Below, piece by piece: positions 1 through 11,338 of a DNA stretch of 64,000 bases. Source of the stretch: Sorex araneus (Eukaryota; Chordata; Mammalia; Eulipotyphla; Soricidae); contig NC_073304.1 in NCBI RefSeq assembly GCF_027595985.1, positions 217,622,000 through 217,685,999 of the forward strand, read 5' to 3'. Numbering within the stretch: position 1 is the stretch's first letter; each line of letters begins with the position of its first letter. A model generated the notes under the pieces. It saw only the letters and a list, made by a program, of their open reading frames with translations, did no database searches and had not been told where the DNA came from. Position numbers and translations under genes: made by a program.

Positions 1-301
1 GAAGGGAGGGAAGAAGGTCGGGGGGAGGGAGAGAGAGGCGGGAGGCAGAGGTTGAAGGCAGAGGTGTTGGCTCACACCCAGTGGTATTCAGAAGCTATTC
101 CTGACTATTTAGAATTCTAAACTAGGGTCATGCCCGGCATAGTCATTTACAAGGCCCATGTATAACTTCCTGCACTCTTTCTCCAGTCTGTGATTATAGT
201 TTAAGTTGAGGGATTGGGGGTGAGATAGGGTAGTGTCAAGGAAGGCTTACCCACTATACCATTGCTTTAGCCCCACCAGTTTGTTTTTGATTTTGTTACT
301 C

Positions 302-445
302 TGTTTTTCGGTCACTACCTAGCATGCCAGGCTCTGCACTCTGGAATTACTCCGGGAGATGCCCGGGGCATATGGGATGCCAGGGTTCGGGTTGGCCACA
401 TACAAGGCAGGTGCCCTGTCTGCTATACTATCCTTTCCAGCCCCA
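302..445 (-). mobile_element. Shrew tRNA-derived SINE, antisense, diverged
   Basis: On the + strand it reads GGTCACTACCTAGC, then GGCTCTGCACTCTGGAATTA, GCATATGGGATGCC and CCAGCCCC, the reverse complement of the family. Confidence 0.7.
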
Positions 446-472
446 GTTTACCTTTTTAAAAGATCACCAGCC

Positions 473-1030
473 TAGCTGTCAGAGAGATAGTACAGTGGAT
501 AAGGTGCTTGCCTTGCACGCAGCAGACCCAGGTTTAATCCCCAGCACCTTTGTAAGGCCCCTCAGACACTATCAGGGGTGATTGCTGAGTTTAGAGTCGG
601 GAGTAAATGCTGAGCACTCCTGGATCACACACACACACACCACCCAACATATGAGCACTCCTGGATCACACACACACACACACACACATACCCCACACCC
701 AACACATGAGCACTCCTGGATCACACACACCCAACACACACCCAACACACACACCCAACATCTTATAACCTGGGTTGGCCACATGCAAGGCAAGGACTTG
801 TCCCATGGCCACACATAAACACACACACACACGCACACACACCACCTTATAAGCCCCTTCAAAAACTACAAGGGGTGATTACTGAGTTCAGAGTCGGGAA
901 TAAATGCTGAGCACTACTGGATGTGAGACACACAACCCGCCAGCTTACACACACACACACAACCCACCAGCTTAGACACACACACACACACACACACCAC
1001 CACCACCACCACCACCACCACTACCAGCTT
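473..1030 (+). repeat. SINE fragments tandemly duplicated with CA/CAC repeats
   Basis: A sense SINE (473-627) runs into CA repeats. Its 3' portion (GAGTAAATGCTGAGCACTCC and variants) then recurs four times, each separated by CA or CACCAC tracts, ending in a CAC triplet run near 992-1020. Confidence 0.8.
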
Positions 1031-1074
1031 AGCTATTATGAACAGATTGCAAAGGAATAAGAGTGGCAAAAGGA

Positions 1075-1252
1075 GGGCCGGAGCGATAGCACAGTGGGTA
1101 GGGCATTTGCCTTTCACGCGGCCGACCCAGGTTCGATCCCCAGCATCCCATATGGTCCCCCACGCACTGCCAGGAGTAATTCCTGAGTGCAAAGCTAGGA
1201 GTAACCCCTGAGCATCGCTAGGTGTGACCCAAAAAGCAAAAAAAAAAAAAAA
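1075..1252 (+). mobile_element. Shrew tRNA-derived SINE, sense, with target duplication
   Basis: This is a full-length copy with A-tail. It is flanked by AGTGGCAAAAGGA (1062-1074) and AGTGGCAGAAGGA (1253-1265), a 13-base target-site duplication with one mismatch. Confidence 0.93.
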
Positions 1253-1362
1253 AGTGGCAGAAGGAGACCTCCGAAGGAGACTATTGTTGGAACTGGACAG
1301 ATGGATAGGACTATCAAAAGTTTGGGGGGGAGATAGGTGCTCAGTTTGGGACAATTAAAGTC

Positions 1363-1537
1363 AATTTTTTGTTTTTTGGTTCTTTCGGGTTTTGTGCCAC
1401 ACCTGGAGGTGCTCAAAGCTTACTCCTGACTCTGCACTCAAGGTTTCACTCCCAGAGGGACTCATGACTTGGGCGACCACATGTGGTGCCGTGGCTCGAA
1501 CCTAGGTTGGCCACATGCAAGGCAAGGACTTGTCCCA
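1363..1537 (-). mobile_element. Shrew SINE, antisense, diverged
   Basis: GTGCCACACCTGGAGGTGCTC, ACTCCTGACTCTGCACTCA and TTGGCCACATGCAAGGCAAG mark a diverged reverse copy. Confidence 0.7.
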
Positions 1538-2325
1538 GCTTGTTAAGTTGAGAGTGCCTACAGCACTTCCAGGAAGAAATATGAGTGACCACATCCGGAG
1601 TTCCAGGGAGAGGGTTGGGCTCAGAAGAGAAAGTGAGTGGAACTGAAAACCCCACGTGCTAGGTGTGACTGGCTCAAACTGAATGTCCATAAGGTCCTGA
1701 GGCCGTTGGCCCTCCTGCCTTTGCGCTCAAGGGAGGTAAGTTAAGCAGAGGATCCAGAAAGACCTTAGAGAGGGACGGAGGGAGCTGGAAAGAGGGAGGG
1801 AGGGGAGAGCGCCTGCCTCCGCTGGGCCCTTGGAGGCAGGTGGGCAGGTGAGTTGTAGAGTGACTTTGTTCTGGCAGCTTGGGAGCCCTTTATTGTGACC
1901 ACCCCCCCAGCCGCTCGGGACTCCTGTGACTAGTGGTGCAGGGTGAAGGTGAGAGTGCTTGGGTGGCCGCAAGAGCACAGGAAAGACAGGAACTGGAGAA
2001 GGCAACTCGGTGAGAACTCGGTAAGGAGGAGTTTGCCGTCAGGGCAGCCGGGAGGCAGGCAGATGGAATGTTTGCTGGAGGAACATGTGGGCGTAGGGGT
2101 CCCCCCGCCCCCCACCGTGCAAGATGGGAGATAGTTCCATCTCTTGTGTCTGTGCCGATGGAATGATACTCAGGAAGAGTTGTCCGAGTAATGTTCTTGC
2201 AAAGGCAAGGAGTAGAAATCTGACCCTTAGGTAATGTTGACCTTTGGTAAAGATGAGAGTCCAGATAATTATGACATCCATCGGAAAGGAGGGAAGTAGA
2301 GTCTATCAACAGAAGTGGGTCAGTG

Positions 2326-2499
2326 GGGGCTGGAGCATGGCACAGAGGGTGGGGTGTTTGGCTTGCACGTAGCCAACCTGGGTTCCACCCCCAGCATCTC
2401 ATAGGGTCCCCGGAGCACTGCCAGGAGTAATTCCTGAGTTCAGAGCCAGGAGTAACCCCTGCCCATTGCGGGGTATGACCCAAAAAGGAAAAAAAAAAA
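2326..2499 (+). mobile_element. Shrew SINE, sense
   Basis: A full-length copy from GGGGCTGGAGCATGGCACAG to GTATGACCCAAAAAGG plus A-tail. Confidence 0.9.
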
Positions 2500-2887
2500 G
2501 TCAATGGTTGTGGTAGGAGCATGTGGGCCTGGTGGTTCACAACATGCTTTGGCCTGGTGGTGCCAGAGGCCCTCGGGGCCATACCTGGCAGTCCTGTGGG
2601 GGAAACGTGGGATGGGGGGGGTGCAGCTGAGCCTCACATGTCAGACATGGGTGTGTTCTTCCCTGGAGCCCTGGAGAGGGAGATTTGGAGGCAGACAGAA
2701 AGGGCCAGAGATGCTTAGACTGAGTTGTGTGGGAGAGAGAAGGGACTCGGGGAAGGTGCCAGGCCTAGCAGCCCCTCAGAAGACCCACTCGAGATCGGGC
2801 CCATAGGCTGCCTGTGAGGCCGGCACCTCATGTGCGCTCCGTGTCTGCAGATACTTCTGAGGGATAGAATATGTGTGACCAGGGCTA

Positions 2888-2990
2888 GTGGCCGGGATTG
2901 TAGCTCATTGTTCCAACACTTGGCCTTGTGATCGCTTGTGAGGCCCCGCGTTTAATACCCAGAGATTGCAAAACAAAATACATTACCCCC
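2888..2990 (+). mobile_element. Degenerate tRNA-Ala-like SINE
   Basis: TTGTAGCTCATTGTTCC and TGAGGCCCCGCGTTTAATAC resemble the same tRNA-Ala-like head, followed by an A-rich tail. It is strongly diverged. Confidence 0.4.
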
Positions 2991-3754
2991 CTCCCCACAA
3001 GAAAAAAATCCTTGTTAGCCAGGGTTTGTTGGAGTGTGTATGTGAAGCGCTTGAGAAGTCCTGTGTCCACCCAAGGATCATGAAACAAATCACCCCCCCT
3101 CAGCCACCCCCGCCCCGCTCCCCCAAAATCCATGCCAGCCAGCATTAGCATGTGTGTGTGCATGTGTGCTGTGCCCAGCGGTGCCGAGGAGTTATTCACT
3201 GTTGGTTCTGGGGACGAATCTGGGGTCGGTCACCTGCAAGGCAAGTGCGATAACTCCTATACTTTCTGTCTGGCCCAGGGTTCGTGTTTTTTAGGCACGT
3301 GTGACTCTTAAGGGGGAGAGGGAGGTGGAGGGATTAGGGTTGTGTGGAAGGGAGTAATTGTTGCAGTGGGCCGTGGTATTAAACTGGGTGAGGAGGGGAT
3401 TAAGGAACCCTGAAAAAAGTAGAAGTTGTGTAATGGTTTTATAGACTGGCTTGACTGAAATTAGAGCTTGAGGAAGGCAGACCAGGTCAGCTCTCTCAGC
3501 TCTGTGGCCCCGCATCCTAGATCAGTGGACTTCGAGCCACATCCCGCAAAGATGGCTTTGCAGCTTTTTCCTGTGAACAGTCCCAGTAGGTACTGATCAT
3601 TGATTAGGAGGCTGTGTTACCTGAAGCAGTGTAAAAGCCTGTTATCTATATGTGCTTGTTAGGTAACAGCTTTGCATTCTGCGAGCAGGCACTTGTGCAG
3701 CAGATAAGGTTTGAAATTCTTTTTTTTTAACATAGGGGTTTCTTTTAAGGTTCT

Positions 3755-3936
3755 TTTTTTGTTTTTGTTTTTTTGGGTCACACCCTGCAATGGACTGAGG
3801 TTACTCCTGGCTCTGCACTCAGGAATTACCCCTGGCGGTGCTCAGGGAACCTTATGGGATGCTGGGAATCGAACCCAGGTCCAGGTCGCCGCATGCAAGG
3901 CAAACGCCCTACCCGCTGTGCTATTGCTCCAGCCCC
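3755..3936 (-). mobile_element. Shrew SINE, antisense, with perfect target duplication
   Basis: The copy is flanked by a perfect 14-base duplication, TCTTTTAAGGTTCT, at 3741-3754 and 3937-3950. Confidence 0.93.
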
Positions 3937-4557
3937 TCTTTTAAGGTTCTTTGTGTGAACACAGAGTTTGGGATGACTCAAAGGGTGTGAGCGCATGCTT
4001 CCTGTGTGGGAGCCATGTTCAGCCCTGGCACAGCGTGATCTCCCAGCACCTCCAGGTGTGGCTTCACCCCCTGAAGGGAGACCCTGTACACGAACAGAGT
4101 CTGGCCTTTCTGACCCCATCCAGGAATGGAAGTGAAGAAAGGTGCGATTCTGTGGGTTGAGCTGAGGAGTTTTTAAATGTCTGCCATGGGCCAGCAAGCG
4201 TGTTCAGGGGGTTGTGCGCACACACCCCAGGTAGGGCCCCCAAATGAAAAAGATCACTCGGTTTGCTTCTTCATCTTCGATTGCTTTTCACAGAACTCCC
4301 AGGGGTGGTTGTAAAAGAAGCCCTGTATGAAATGCCGTGTAAACTCAAGCATATTCATGGCTTTATGCAAAGGACTTCCAGCCTGTTCAGGGACTTTTTA
4401 TTATTTTCTTCTTTTTTTAAAGAGAATTGATGTTACCGCCTTTTCCTCAAAATTGAGATTATCATGATAGTAAGAGGACATTTCCCACCCCAAAGTTGGT
4501 TTTTTTTTTTTTAACTAGTTGTTTCTTAGGGTTCAATTTTGTCACACGACAGGATAG

Positions 4558-5415
4558 TTTATTTTTCTTATTTTTGTCTTGGGGCCACACCCAGTGATGC
4601 TCAGGGTTTACTGCTGGCTTTGCTCAGGAATTACTCCTGGAGGTTCTTGGGGGACTACATGGGCAGCCGGGGACAGAACCCAAGTCAGCCAGCCACGTGC
4701 AAGACAAACTGCTCCCTGCTGTAACTGCCTCTCTAGCACTTGACAGGATCTTAAAGCTGGATCTGGCAGAAGCGCTCAGCCTTGACTAGATCTGCAGTAC
4801 CTGGCTGGGGTGACCGGGGTGGGGGGCGGGGAGGCACTGAGGCTGCCAGGCAGATCATACTTATTTTTTTCTTGTTTTTGGGGCCACACCCCACTGTGCT
4901 CAGTAATTACTCCTGGCTCTGGGCTCAGGGATCATTCCTGATGTGCCCAGGGGATCATGTGATGCTGGGAGTCAAACCTGGGCCTCTTGCACAAAGAGCT
5001 TGTGTTCAGCCCTTGGAGCTGTCTCCTTTGCTCTGTCTGTCCAGATTGCTCTGATTCCTGCCGCCTGCCTGGCTCTAGTGCACTTTGCTAATCCTGTCTT
5101 TCTCTCCCTCACCCTGCCCTGCGGGTAGGGACGAATTCTCAGGGCTCTGAGAAATCTGAGCTTTCAGGGAACTATTTCTAGGATAACCTGAAAGAGCTGT
5201 CTGTGGCTTGAACAGTTTGGTTTGGTTTTTCTGCTTTTTGGGTCACACCTAACTATGCTCAGGAGTTTCTCCTGGCTTTGCACCCAGGGATTACTCCTGG
5301 TGGTGCTAAGGGACCTTATGGGATGCTGAGGCTTGAACAGAACCCAAGTTAGCTTGCATGCAAGACAAACGCCCTACCCAAACGCCCTACCAGTTGTTGT
5401 ATCGCTCTGCTCCCG
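4558..5415 (-). mobile_element. Three diverged antisense SINEs
   Basis: Copies at about 4558-4738, 4862-5040 and 5218-5415 each show GGTCACACC or GGCCACACC, ACTCCTGGCT and GGGATGCTG-type motifs. Unique DNA separates them. Confidence 0.7.
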
Positions 5416-5517
5416 GTTTCAGCAGTTTTGTAATGAAAACAAGACTCAGAGAGTTCTATAATTATTTCCTCTAATGGCCACTATCTGTACTTAAATAAGA
5501 CCTCGAAAAACGTTGAC

Positions 5518-5692
5518 GGGGCTGGAAAGATAGCACAGCAGGTAGGACTTTTGCCTTGCACAGGGCTGACCCGGGTTCAATTCCCAGCATCCCATATGGT
5601 CCCCCGAGCATCGCCAGGAATAATTGCTGAGTGCAGAGCCAGGAGTAACCCCTGTGCATCGCCGGGTGTGACCCAAAAAGAAAATAAAAAAA
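5518..5692 (+). mobile_element. Shrew SINE, sense
   Basis: A full-length copy from GGGGCTGGAAAGATAGCACA to a GACCCAAAAAG tail with A-rich end. Confidence 0.9.
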
Positions 5693-6041
5693 GCGGCATT
5701 CTGCATGCATTACAGGAGTGGAAATGAGCTGGACTTCCGGATCTGGACTCCTTGTCTGTGTTTGTAGTCTCATTGCTCTTACTTGCTTAACTGCAGCTTC
5801 TCCCTGGAGATTCTGAGAGTTGTTCAGGAGGAATAGTAGATGTATTACTGAAACAATTAAGCCATGCAATCTTCCTGTGTGCTCTCTTTGGGTAACAGCT
5901 ATTCCCTGGACATGGCCTGGATTCCAGAGATAGCCTCATTCCATCTCACGAGGTTGTAAATTTGTTGCCGTGAGATACACACACACACTTGTGGTTAAGT
6001 ATGAGAAGCATAGTGGAAACAGCAGGTGTATGCTGGGTGTA

Positions 6042-6110
6042 ATTCTATTAGCTCTGTGACCTTAGATAAACCTGAGTTTCCTCATTGGTGAAATGGGAAT
6101 AACAACACAT
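6042..6110 (+). mobile_element. MIR fragment
   Basis: AGCTCTGTGACCTTAG, CCTGAGTTTCCTCAT and GGTGAAATGGGAATAA match the MIR core, an ancient mammalian SINE. Confidence 0.65.
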
Positions 6111-6165
6111 ATTTTGCAAGGGTGACTATAAGAACTGCTTAAGATTTAATACTTGAAGGGTGAAG

Positions 6166-6345
6166 GGGCTGGAGCAATAGCACAGTGGGTAGGGCGTTTG
6201 CCTTGCACGCAGCCGACCCGGGTTCAATCCCCAGCATCCCATATGGTCCCCTGAGCACCACCAGGAGTAACTCCTGAGTGCAAAGCCAGGAGTAACCCCT
6301 GTGCATCACCAGGTGAGACCCAAAAAGCAAAAAAAAAAAAAAAAA
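6166..6345 (+). mobile_element. Shrew SINE, sense, with perfect target duplication
   Basis: The copy is flanked by ACTTGAAGGGTGAAG at 6151-6165 and 6346-6360, a perfect 15-base target-site duplication. Confidence 0.94.
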
Positions 6346-6423
6346 ACTTGAAGGGTGAAGGCTTAAGCTTAATCCCTAGTACCTGATCACCCCTTAGAGA
6401 TAATATAATGAGCTCAGGACAGT

Positions 6424-6614
6424 TTTTTTTGTTTTTGTTTTTTTTTTCCGATTTTTGGGTCACACCCAGCGTTGCACAGGGGTTACTCCTGGCTCATGTA
6501 CTCAGGAATTACTCCTGGTGGTGCTTGGGGGACCATATGGGATGCTGGGAATGGAACCTGGGTTGGCCGCATGCAAGGCAAACGCCCTACCCGCTGTGCT
6601 ATCACTCCGGCCCC
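6424..6614 (-). mobile_element. Shrew SINE, antisense
   Basis: A near-complete reverse copy flanked by CAGGACAGT at 6415-6423 and 6615-6623. Confidence 0.9.
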
Positions 6615-6657
6615 CAGGACAGTATTTTTTATCAGGATATCTAAGAATGTAGCTGTT

Positions 6658-6752
6658 GGGGCTGGGGACAGGGCTCAGTGGTGGAGCAGACAGCTTGCAA
6701 TGCGTGAGGCTCTGTGTTCAATCCCCAGCACCAAGAAGGGAAAAAGAGAGCT
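6658..6752 (+). mobile_element. tRNA-Ala-like (ID-type) SINE
   Basis: GGGCTCAGTGGTGGAGCAGA followed by TGAGGCTCTGTGTTCAATCC and CCAGCACC resembles tRNA-Ala A and B boxes. An A-rich tail (AAGAAGGGAAAAAGAG) follows. It differs from the main shrew SINE. Confidence 0.65.
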
Positions 6753-6904
6753 GCTATTATTGTGACCGGTGTAAACAATGGAAGTAATGCAATTCCAGTC
6801 ATTCCTCCAGACTTGCTTTTGATATTACCTCCTACATTGTGGCAGATATTTGCTCTTCACGGGTGTATTTGAGTTTTGAAGATGACCCCAAAGTAGAGTC
6901 AGAT

Positions 6905-7068
6905 GTCAGTACAGAGGAGAGTGGTCATTTAGCAGGGAGGGCATTTGCCTTGCACTTGGCCAACCTGGGTTCGATTTCTAGCACCTTAAGCCCATCAGGA
7001 GTGATCCTTGAATGCAGAGCCGGGAGCAACCTCTGAGCACTGTCAGGTGTGGTTACCCCGCCAAGAAA
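6905..7068 (+). mobile_element. Shrew SINE, sense, diverged
   Basis: GGGCATTTGCCTTGCACTTG, GGTTCGATTTCTAGCACC and CTCTGAGCACTGTCAGGTGT identify an older copy. Confidence 0.7.
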
Positions 7069-7298
7069 GAGATAGGTACAAATATTTCTATTGGTGCTTG
7101 GTGTGGAGCAACTTTAGAAGTGAGATGTGACTATCATCTGATTATATTTATGTATCTGTCTATAAACTAGTTTGGAGCAATTCTGCAGCTCCCAATTTTT
7201 GACCAACAAGATTGTCAGTGGAGGTATGAGACTTCAGCAGAAGAACCTACTACACATATTTGAAAAATTACTGAATTTTTAAAATTTTTCTCTCTTTT

Positions 7299-7460
7299 CA
7301 TTTTTTTTGGGGGGTCACACCCAGTGATGCACAGGGGTTAGGCTCTGCACTCAGAAATTACTTTTGGCGGTGCTTGGGGAACCATGTGGGATGCTGGGGA
7401 TCAAACCCGGTTGGCCGAGTGCGATAGAGATAGAGTGATAGAGTACTGTCACTCCGGCCC
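7299..7460 (-). mobile_element. Shrew SINE, antisense, internally rearranged
   Basis: GGTCACACCCAGTGATGCAC and GGGATGCTGGGGATC are clear. The segment near the head is replaced by AGAGATAGAGTGATAGAG repeats. Confidence 0.75.
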
Positions 7461-7540
7461 TGAAAAATTACTGAATTATTTTAACCTACAAAGTGTTAAA
7501 ATCAGTGACACAGCCTTGAGAAAGCCAAGGCTTGGATCTA

Positions 7541-7724
7541 GGGCTGGAGCAATAGCACAGCGGGTAGGGTGTTTGCCTTGCACGCAGCCGACCCAGGTTT
7601 GATTCCCAGCATCCCATATAGTCCTCTGAGCACCGCCAGGAGTAATTCCTTAGTGCAAAGCCAGGAGTAACCCCTGTGCATCGCCGGGTGTGACCCAAAA
7701 AGCAAAAAAAAAAAAAAAAAAAAA
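7541..7724 (+). mobile_element. Shrew SINE, sense
   Basis: A full-length copy with a long A-tail. An imperfect flanking duplication (AAGGCTTGGATCTA and AAGACTCGGATCTA) is visible. Confidence 0.92.
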
Positions 7725-8344
7725 GACTCGGATCTAGAAGATGGAATTGCATTGCAGGCCTAGATGAGCTCTATTAGTGCTAATCTAGTCCAGGAAGGGT
7801 AACGTGGGGAAACCCCAAGAGCAAAGCACGTGCCCTTCAGTTTATTCATGAGCCCCGTGCTGAGTTCAGGACTGCACACTGCTCTGACTTAGCTCTACTG
7901 TGTGCCAGGGAAGAGGCACGTAAGTGGAGTAGAGTGCTCAGGAGAGACAGAAGTAACAGTGGAGGGGTGCCAGGAGGAGGAGCGGGTCACCAGACCTAGG
8001 TAGTAGGTTTCTGGGTGAGAAAGGATAGTTCGTGCGACCCAGCGAGCCTGGGAACTAGGGAATCGAAACTTTATGATGTAGGAAGTGCAAAGCCCTCGAG
8101 AAAAACAGAGCAAGTATTTCGGGGAGATTAGTGAGTTGGTGGTATGCAGATTGAATTGCAGGGTAAGAGATTAGAAACACAGAGAACATTGGGGAGGATT
8201 TTTTTTTTTTTGCCTTAAACTTAATAGGAGAAGGCCCTGAATTAGAATTGTGGAGGAAGGCATGGAAAAGCAAGCAGAAAGATCAAGTGAAGGGATGGGT
8301 AGGGTTCTCATCCCTGTCATGGGAATTGGAAAAGGCTTACAGAT

Positions 8345-8520
8345 TTTTTTTGTTCTGTTTTGTTTTGGCGCCAGACCTAGCAGTGTGCAGGACTTTCTCC
8401 TGGCTGGCTCGGGTGTGTGTATGTGGATTTGGAGGGGGTGGGGGGTGTATGGGATGCTGGAGATCGAATCCCAGTCAGCCACGTGCAAGGCACTCCCTGC
8501 TGTACTATTGCTCCGGCCGG
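8345..8520 (-). mobile_element. Shrew SINE, antisense, diverged
   Basis: GGCGCCAGACCTAGCAGTG, GTATGGGATGCTGGAGATCG and CTATTGCTCCGGCC mark a reverse copy 180 bases upstream of the first WIPF2 exon. Confidence 0.7.
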
Positions 8521-8702
8521 CCCCAAAGGATTATAGATCTATTTGGAGCCTTGCATCTGAGAGACAGATAATGCAGTTGAAGAGATTGGGCGGCAGTGGG
8601 GGAGACGAATAAGGTACTTACCATCCCACCCAGGCATTCAAACCCCTCACCATCTCTCCTGCCTCTGCCTCTGAAACTAACTGCCTTGCATTTTCCTTGC
8701 AG

Positions 8703-8912
8703 CCCCTCCACCTCCACCACCCATGATCCGAAATGGGGCCCGGGACGCACCCCCTCCCCCTCCACCATACCGAATGCATGGGTCAGAATCCCTGAGCCGA
8801 GGAAAACCCCCGCCTCCGCCTTCCAGGACGCCAGCTGGGCCCCCACCTCCACCCCCCCCACCCCTGAGGAATGGCCACAGAGATTCCATTACCACTGTCC
8901 GGTCCTTCTTAG
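8703..8912 (+). CDS. WIPF2: WIPF2 coding exon, proline-rich region (third from last)
   Basis: WIPF2 (WIRE/WICH) is a WASP-interacting protein family member that binds actin and N-WASP/WASP and promotes Arp2/3-dependent actin assembly in the cytoplasm. This exon encodes about 70 residues with three polyproline blocks. Between them lie MIRNGARDAP, YRMHGSESLSRGK, PSRTPAG and LRNGHRDSITTVRSFL, which match the C-terminal half of the mammalian protein almost residue for residue. The proline blocks are typical SH3 or profilin ligands. The acceptor is TTTTCCTTGCAG just before 8703 and the donor is GTAAGT at 8913. The exon ends one base into a codon, which the next exon completes as Asp. The N-terminal WH2 actin-binding part lies outside the window. 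Confidence 0.95.
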
Positions 8913-10661
8913 GTAAGTAGCAGGCTCTGTTGCTCTTGGAGTTCCCATGGGGCCCGCAGCGTGAGGTGGCCTTCCATCGTGGAGGTACCTCTCTTGACTT
9001 TACCCTCGACTCCTCAGGCCCAGGGCTTTCCTTAGGTGACGTCTCCACACGCTGGTGCATCGTGCTCCCTCAGAAGCCACTCTCGCTCCCCAGGGATAGC
9101 TTATTGTGCTGAGTTTTAGGTGTGAGACCGTCCACTCTATTCAGACAGGAACTCTGTATTTTCTGTGAAAGGAGGGGACCTTTTTTAGCACTGTAAAGAT
9201 GAAGCAAAATACTGTATTGGTATTTATCTGGTTGTTCAAAGCCACTAACGAGCTGTACTCATTACTTTGAAGAAGTCACTTCGCCTCTCTGGGCCTCACT
9301 TCCATCCTCTGTGGAATGGAGAGACTGACTGACCCGCAGGAGAGTATCAGCTTTTAACTTTTCCCAAGTTGTGATTGAGGCTTAGACCCCACCTAGGTGA
9401 TTGTGACTCGGGGCTGGAGACCCAAGCAAAGGTTGTCCAGGCCGTCCTTGTTAGGCCTGGCTTGAGAACCCCAGGAAGATCAGTATAGACCCTTTAGGCC
9501 CAGTATTCTAGATTCTGTGATGGTTGATTCTTCTCCACTCTTGCTCCAGTCTGTTTTAGTAGGCGAGGAGCAGGGCTTTTCTTTGAAGGTATCCTTTGGA
9601 ACGTGACGGAACCATATCCACAGAACATTTGAGCCGTCAGCACCAGAGAGTTAGCATAGGTGGTAAGGGGTATTGCCTTGCATACGGCTGACCCCAGTTC
9701 AATTCCTAGCACCGTATGTGGTTCTCCAAGCACTTCAGGAGTGACCCCTGAGCATTATCAGGTGTCACCCAAAACTCACCCCTCAAAAAAAAAAAAGAAT
9801 ATTTAACCTGCAAATGGAAGGGCACGGGAAATAGGAGTGGGGGGTCCATGAGGTGACTGTGCAAGCCGTGTTGCAGGAGGAAACGAGTGACGTGGTTAGA
9901 GCTCTTTCTGGCTGGTGACAAATGTTCTCATTTTAGTTGAGTTTCTGCCAGTTTGTGAATCCACTCGGCTGGTTTCCCTGGTGATAATCTATAAGATGAC
10001 TGTGGCTCTGAAAAACATCTATATTTCTGCTCGCACGCAAACAACTGGGCTCCTTTCCCGTTACATGCCTGCTTTGGGGTGGAAAAATTGCAAGAATCAG
10101 TTCAAAGCCTCATTCCTTAATCTAAACCTCGGACCATATCCTTTGTGAATACAGGAGTGACTTTGCTGCCCTGACAAACCGTGGTTTAGTGAGCAAAGCA
10201 CCCCCCTGGGGAATCTCAGTGTGGGGAGTGGTGCCTGTAATACACATCAGGAAGGGAGCCAGCTGCATGCGGCTGTTCTCCAGGTTCGATCCCCAAGCCT
10301 CCCAGGACTGATTCCTGAGCACAGACCCAGTAGGAAGCCCTGAACAAGCCAGGTGTGGCCTCAACCCCCACCATCACCCCCCTGCTTACCACCTAAAAAA
10401 GGGGGGGACCAAAGAGATAGAACAACAGACAAGGTATTTGCTGACCCAGGTTTGATCCTTGGTACCCCACATGGTCCCACGAGCCCTCCAGGACTGATCC
10501 CTAAGCACAGAGCCAGAAGTAAGCCCTGAGCGCTATCGGTGATATGCTCACAAACAAAAATCAGCAGTGAGTGCGGGGGACAGAGGGTCTGAGTGGCACA
10601 GAGGTGCAGAGCTGTCTGGGAGCATAAGTGGAAATATGCATTAACACTCTTCCTTCTGCAG
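8913..10661 (+). other. WIPF2: WIPF2 intron before the WASP-binding exon
   Basis: The intron contains a MIR fragment near 9250-9320 and diverged sense SINEs at about 9640-9796, 10208-10400 and 10405-10570. The rest is unique sequence with nothing recognised. Confidence 0.8.
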
Positions 10662-10763
10662 ATGATTTTGAGTCGAAATACTCTTTCCATCCGGTGGAGG
10701 ACTTTCCCGCTCCTGAAGAATACAAACACTTTCAGAGAATATACCCCAGCAAAACAAACCGAG
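10662..10763 (+). CDS. WIPF2: WIPF2 coding exon, WASP-binding motif
   Basis: The exon continues the frame after RSFL with DDFESKYSFHPVEDFP, then PAPEEYKHFQRIYPSKTNR. In the WIP family this segment wraps around the WH1/EVH1 domain of WASP or N-WASP. The aromatic and acidic residues of the core motif (FESKYSFHP, EEYKHFQ) are intact. The acceptor is TCCTTCTGCAG and the donor is GTGAGA at 10764, leaving one base for the next codon. A shrew SINE starts only about 22 bases into the following intron without disturbing the donor. The identification is secure because the sequence matches the conserved C-terminus of WIPF2 rather than WIPF1 or WIPF3. Confidence 0.96.
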
Positions 10764-10784
10764 GTGAGAAGAGTAGTCATAAAG

Positions 10785-11100
10785 ACTCTGGGGGCTGGGG
10801 CGTTTGCTTTGCAAGCTGACCCGGGTTTGATCCCCAGCATCCCTTATGATCCTCCGAGCATTACCAGGAGTAATTCCTGAGTGCAGAGCCAGGAATAACA
10901 CCCCTGTGCATCACCGGGTGTGACCCCCCCCCAAAATTTTTTTTTTCAAAATCTTTTTGAAAGGGCTTGGGGCCAGAGAGATAGTACAGCAGGCAAGGCA
11001 CTTTCTGTTTTGGTGGGGGTGTGGGGGTGCTGAGAGACAGACAGCCCATGAGCACCACCAGGAATAAGTACTATCCTCACCACCCACCCCTCAAAAAAAA
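10785..11100 (+). mobile_element. Two sense SINEs in the last WIPF2 intron
   Basis: The first copy (about 10785-10950) lacks its 5' head. The second (about 10965-11098) is strongly diverged and has lost its middle. The first ends in a C run and T run rather than a pure A-tail. Confidence 0.7.
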
Positions 11101-11297
11101 GTCTTCCCATCGTCACAGGGAACGTGGAATCGTCGTGTTTTTCTGTGGGGGAAACTTGCTTCTCTTCATCCTCATTTTCTTGGCCAGAACAACAGCAAAT
11201 GTTGAAACTCCTTTCAGGAGCCTGGCTCGTTGCAGGAGTGTTCGGGTTGTCAGGGCCTCGCGTCTGTAATTTTTCTTTCCCTTGGGATGTTTTGCAG

Positions 11298-11338
11298 CTG
11301 CCCGTGGAGCCCCACCGCTGCCACCCATTCTCAGGTGA
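11298..11338 (+). CDS. WIPF2: WIPF2 last coding exon (C-terminus and stop)
   Basis: This short terminal coding segment completes a split Ala codon and encodes AARGAPPLPPILR followed by a TGA stop at 11336-11338. That is the conserved C-terminal tail of WIPF2. The acceptor TTTTGCAG lies behind a T-rich tract (TTTTTCTTTCCC). The exon runs on into the 3' UTR. An apparent donor (AGGTGAGG) overlaps the stop codon at 11333-11340, but the protein ends here in mammals, so I do not treat it as used. Confidence 0.95.

Larger units (their letters stand above)
1..8702 (+). other. WIPF2: WIPF2 intron (partial), no coding exon seen
   Basis: This stretch lies upstream of the first recognisable WIPF2 exon, and I see no protein-coding exon in it. 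The preceding exon in mammals is a long proline-rich one, and no such frame is present here, so the intron starts outside the window. It is packed with SINEs in both orientations, CA and CAC microsatellites near 0.6-1.0 kb, and a fragment of the older MIR element near 6.04-6.11 kb. The unique DNA between repeats (for example 1.75-2.3, 2.5-2.9, 3.3-3.7, 3.95-4.5, 5.7-6.1 and 7.75-8.3 kb) shows nothing I can name. Confidence 0.75.
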
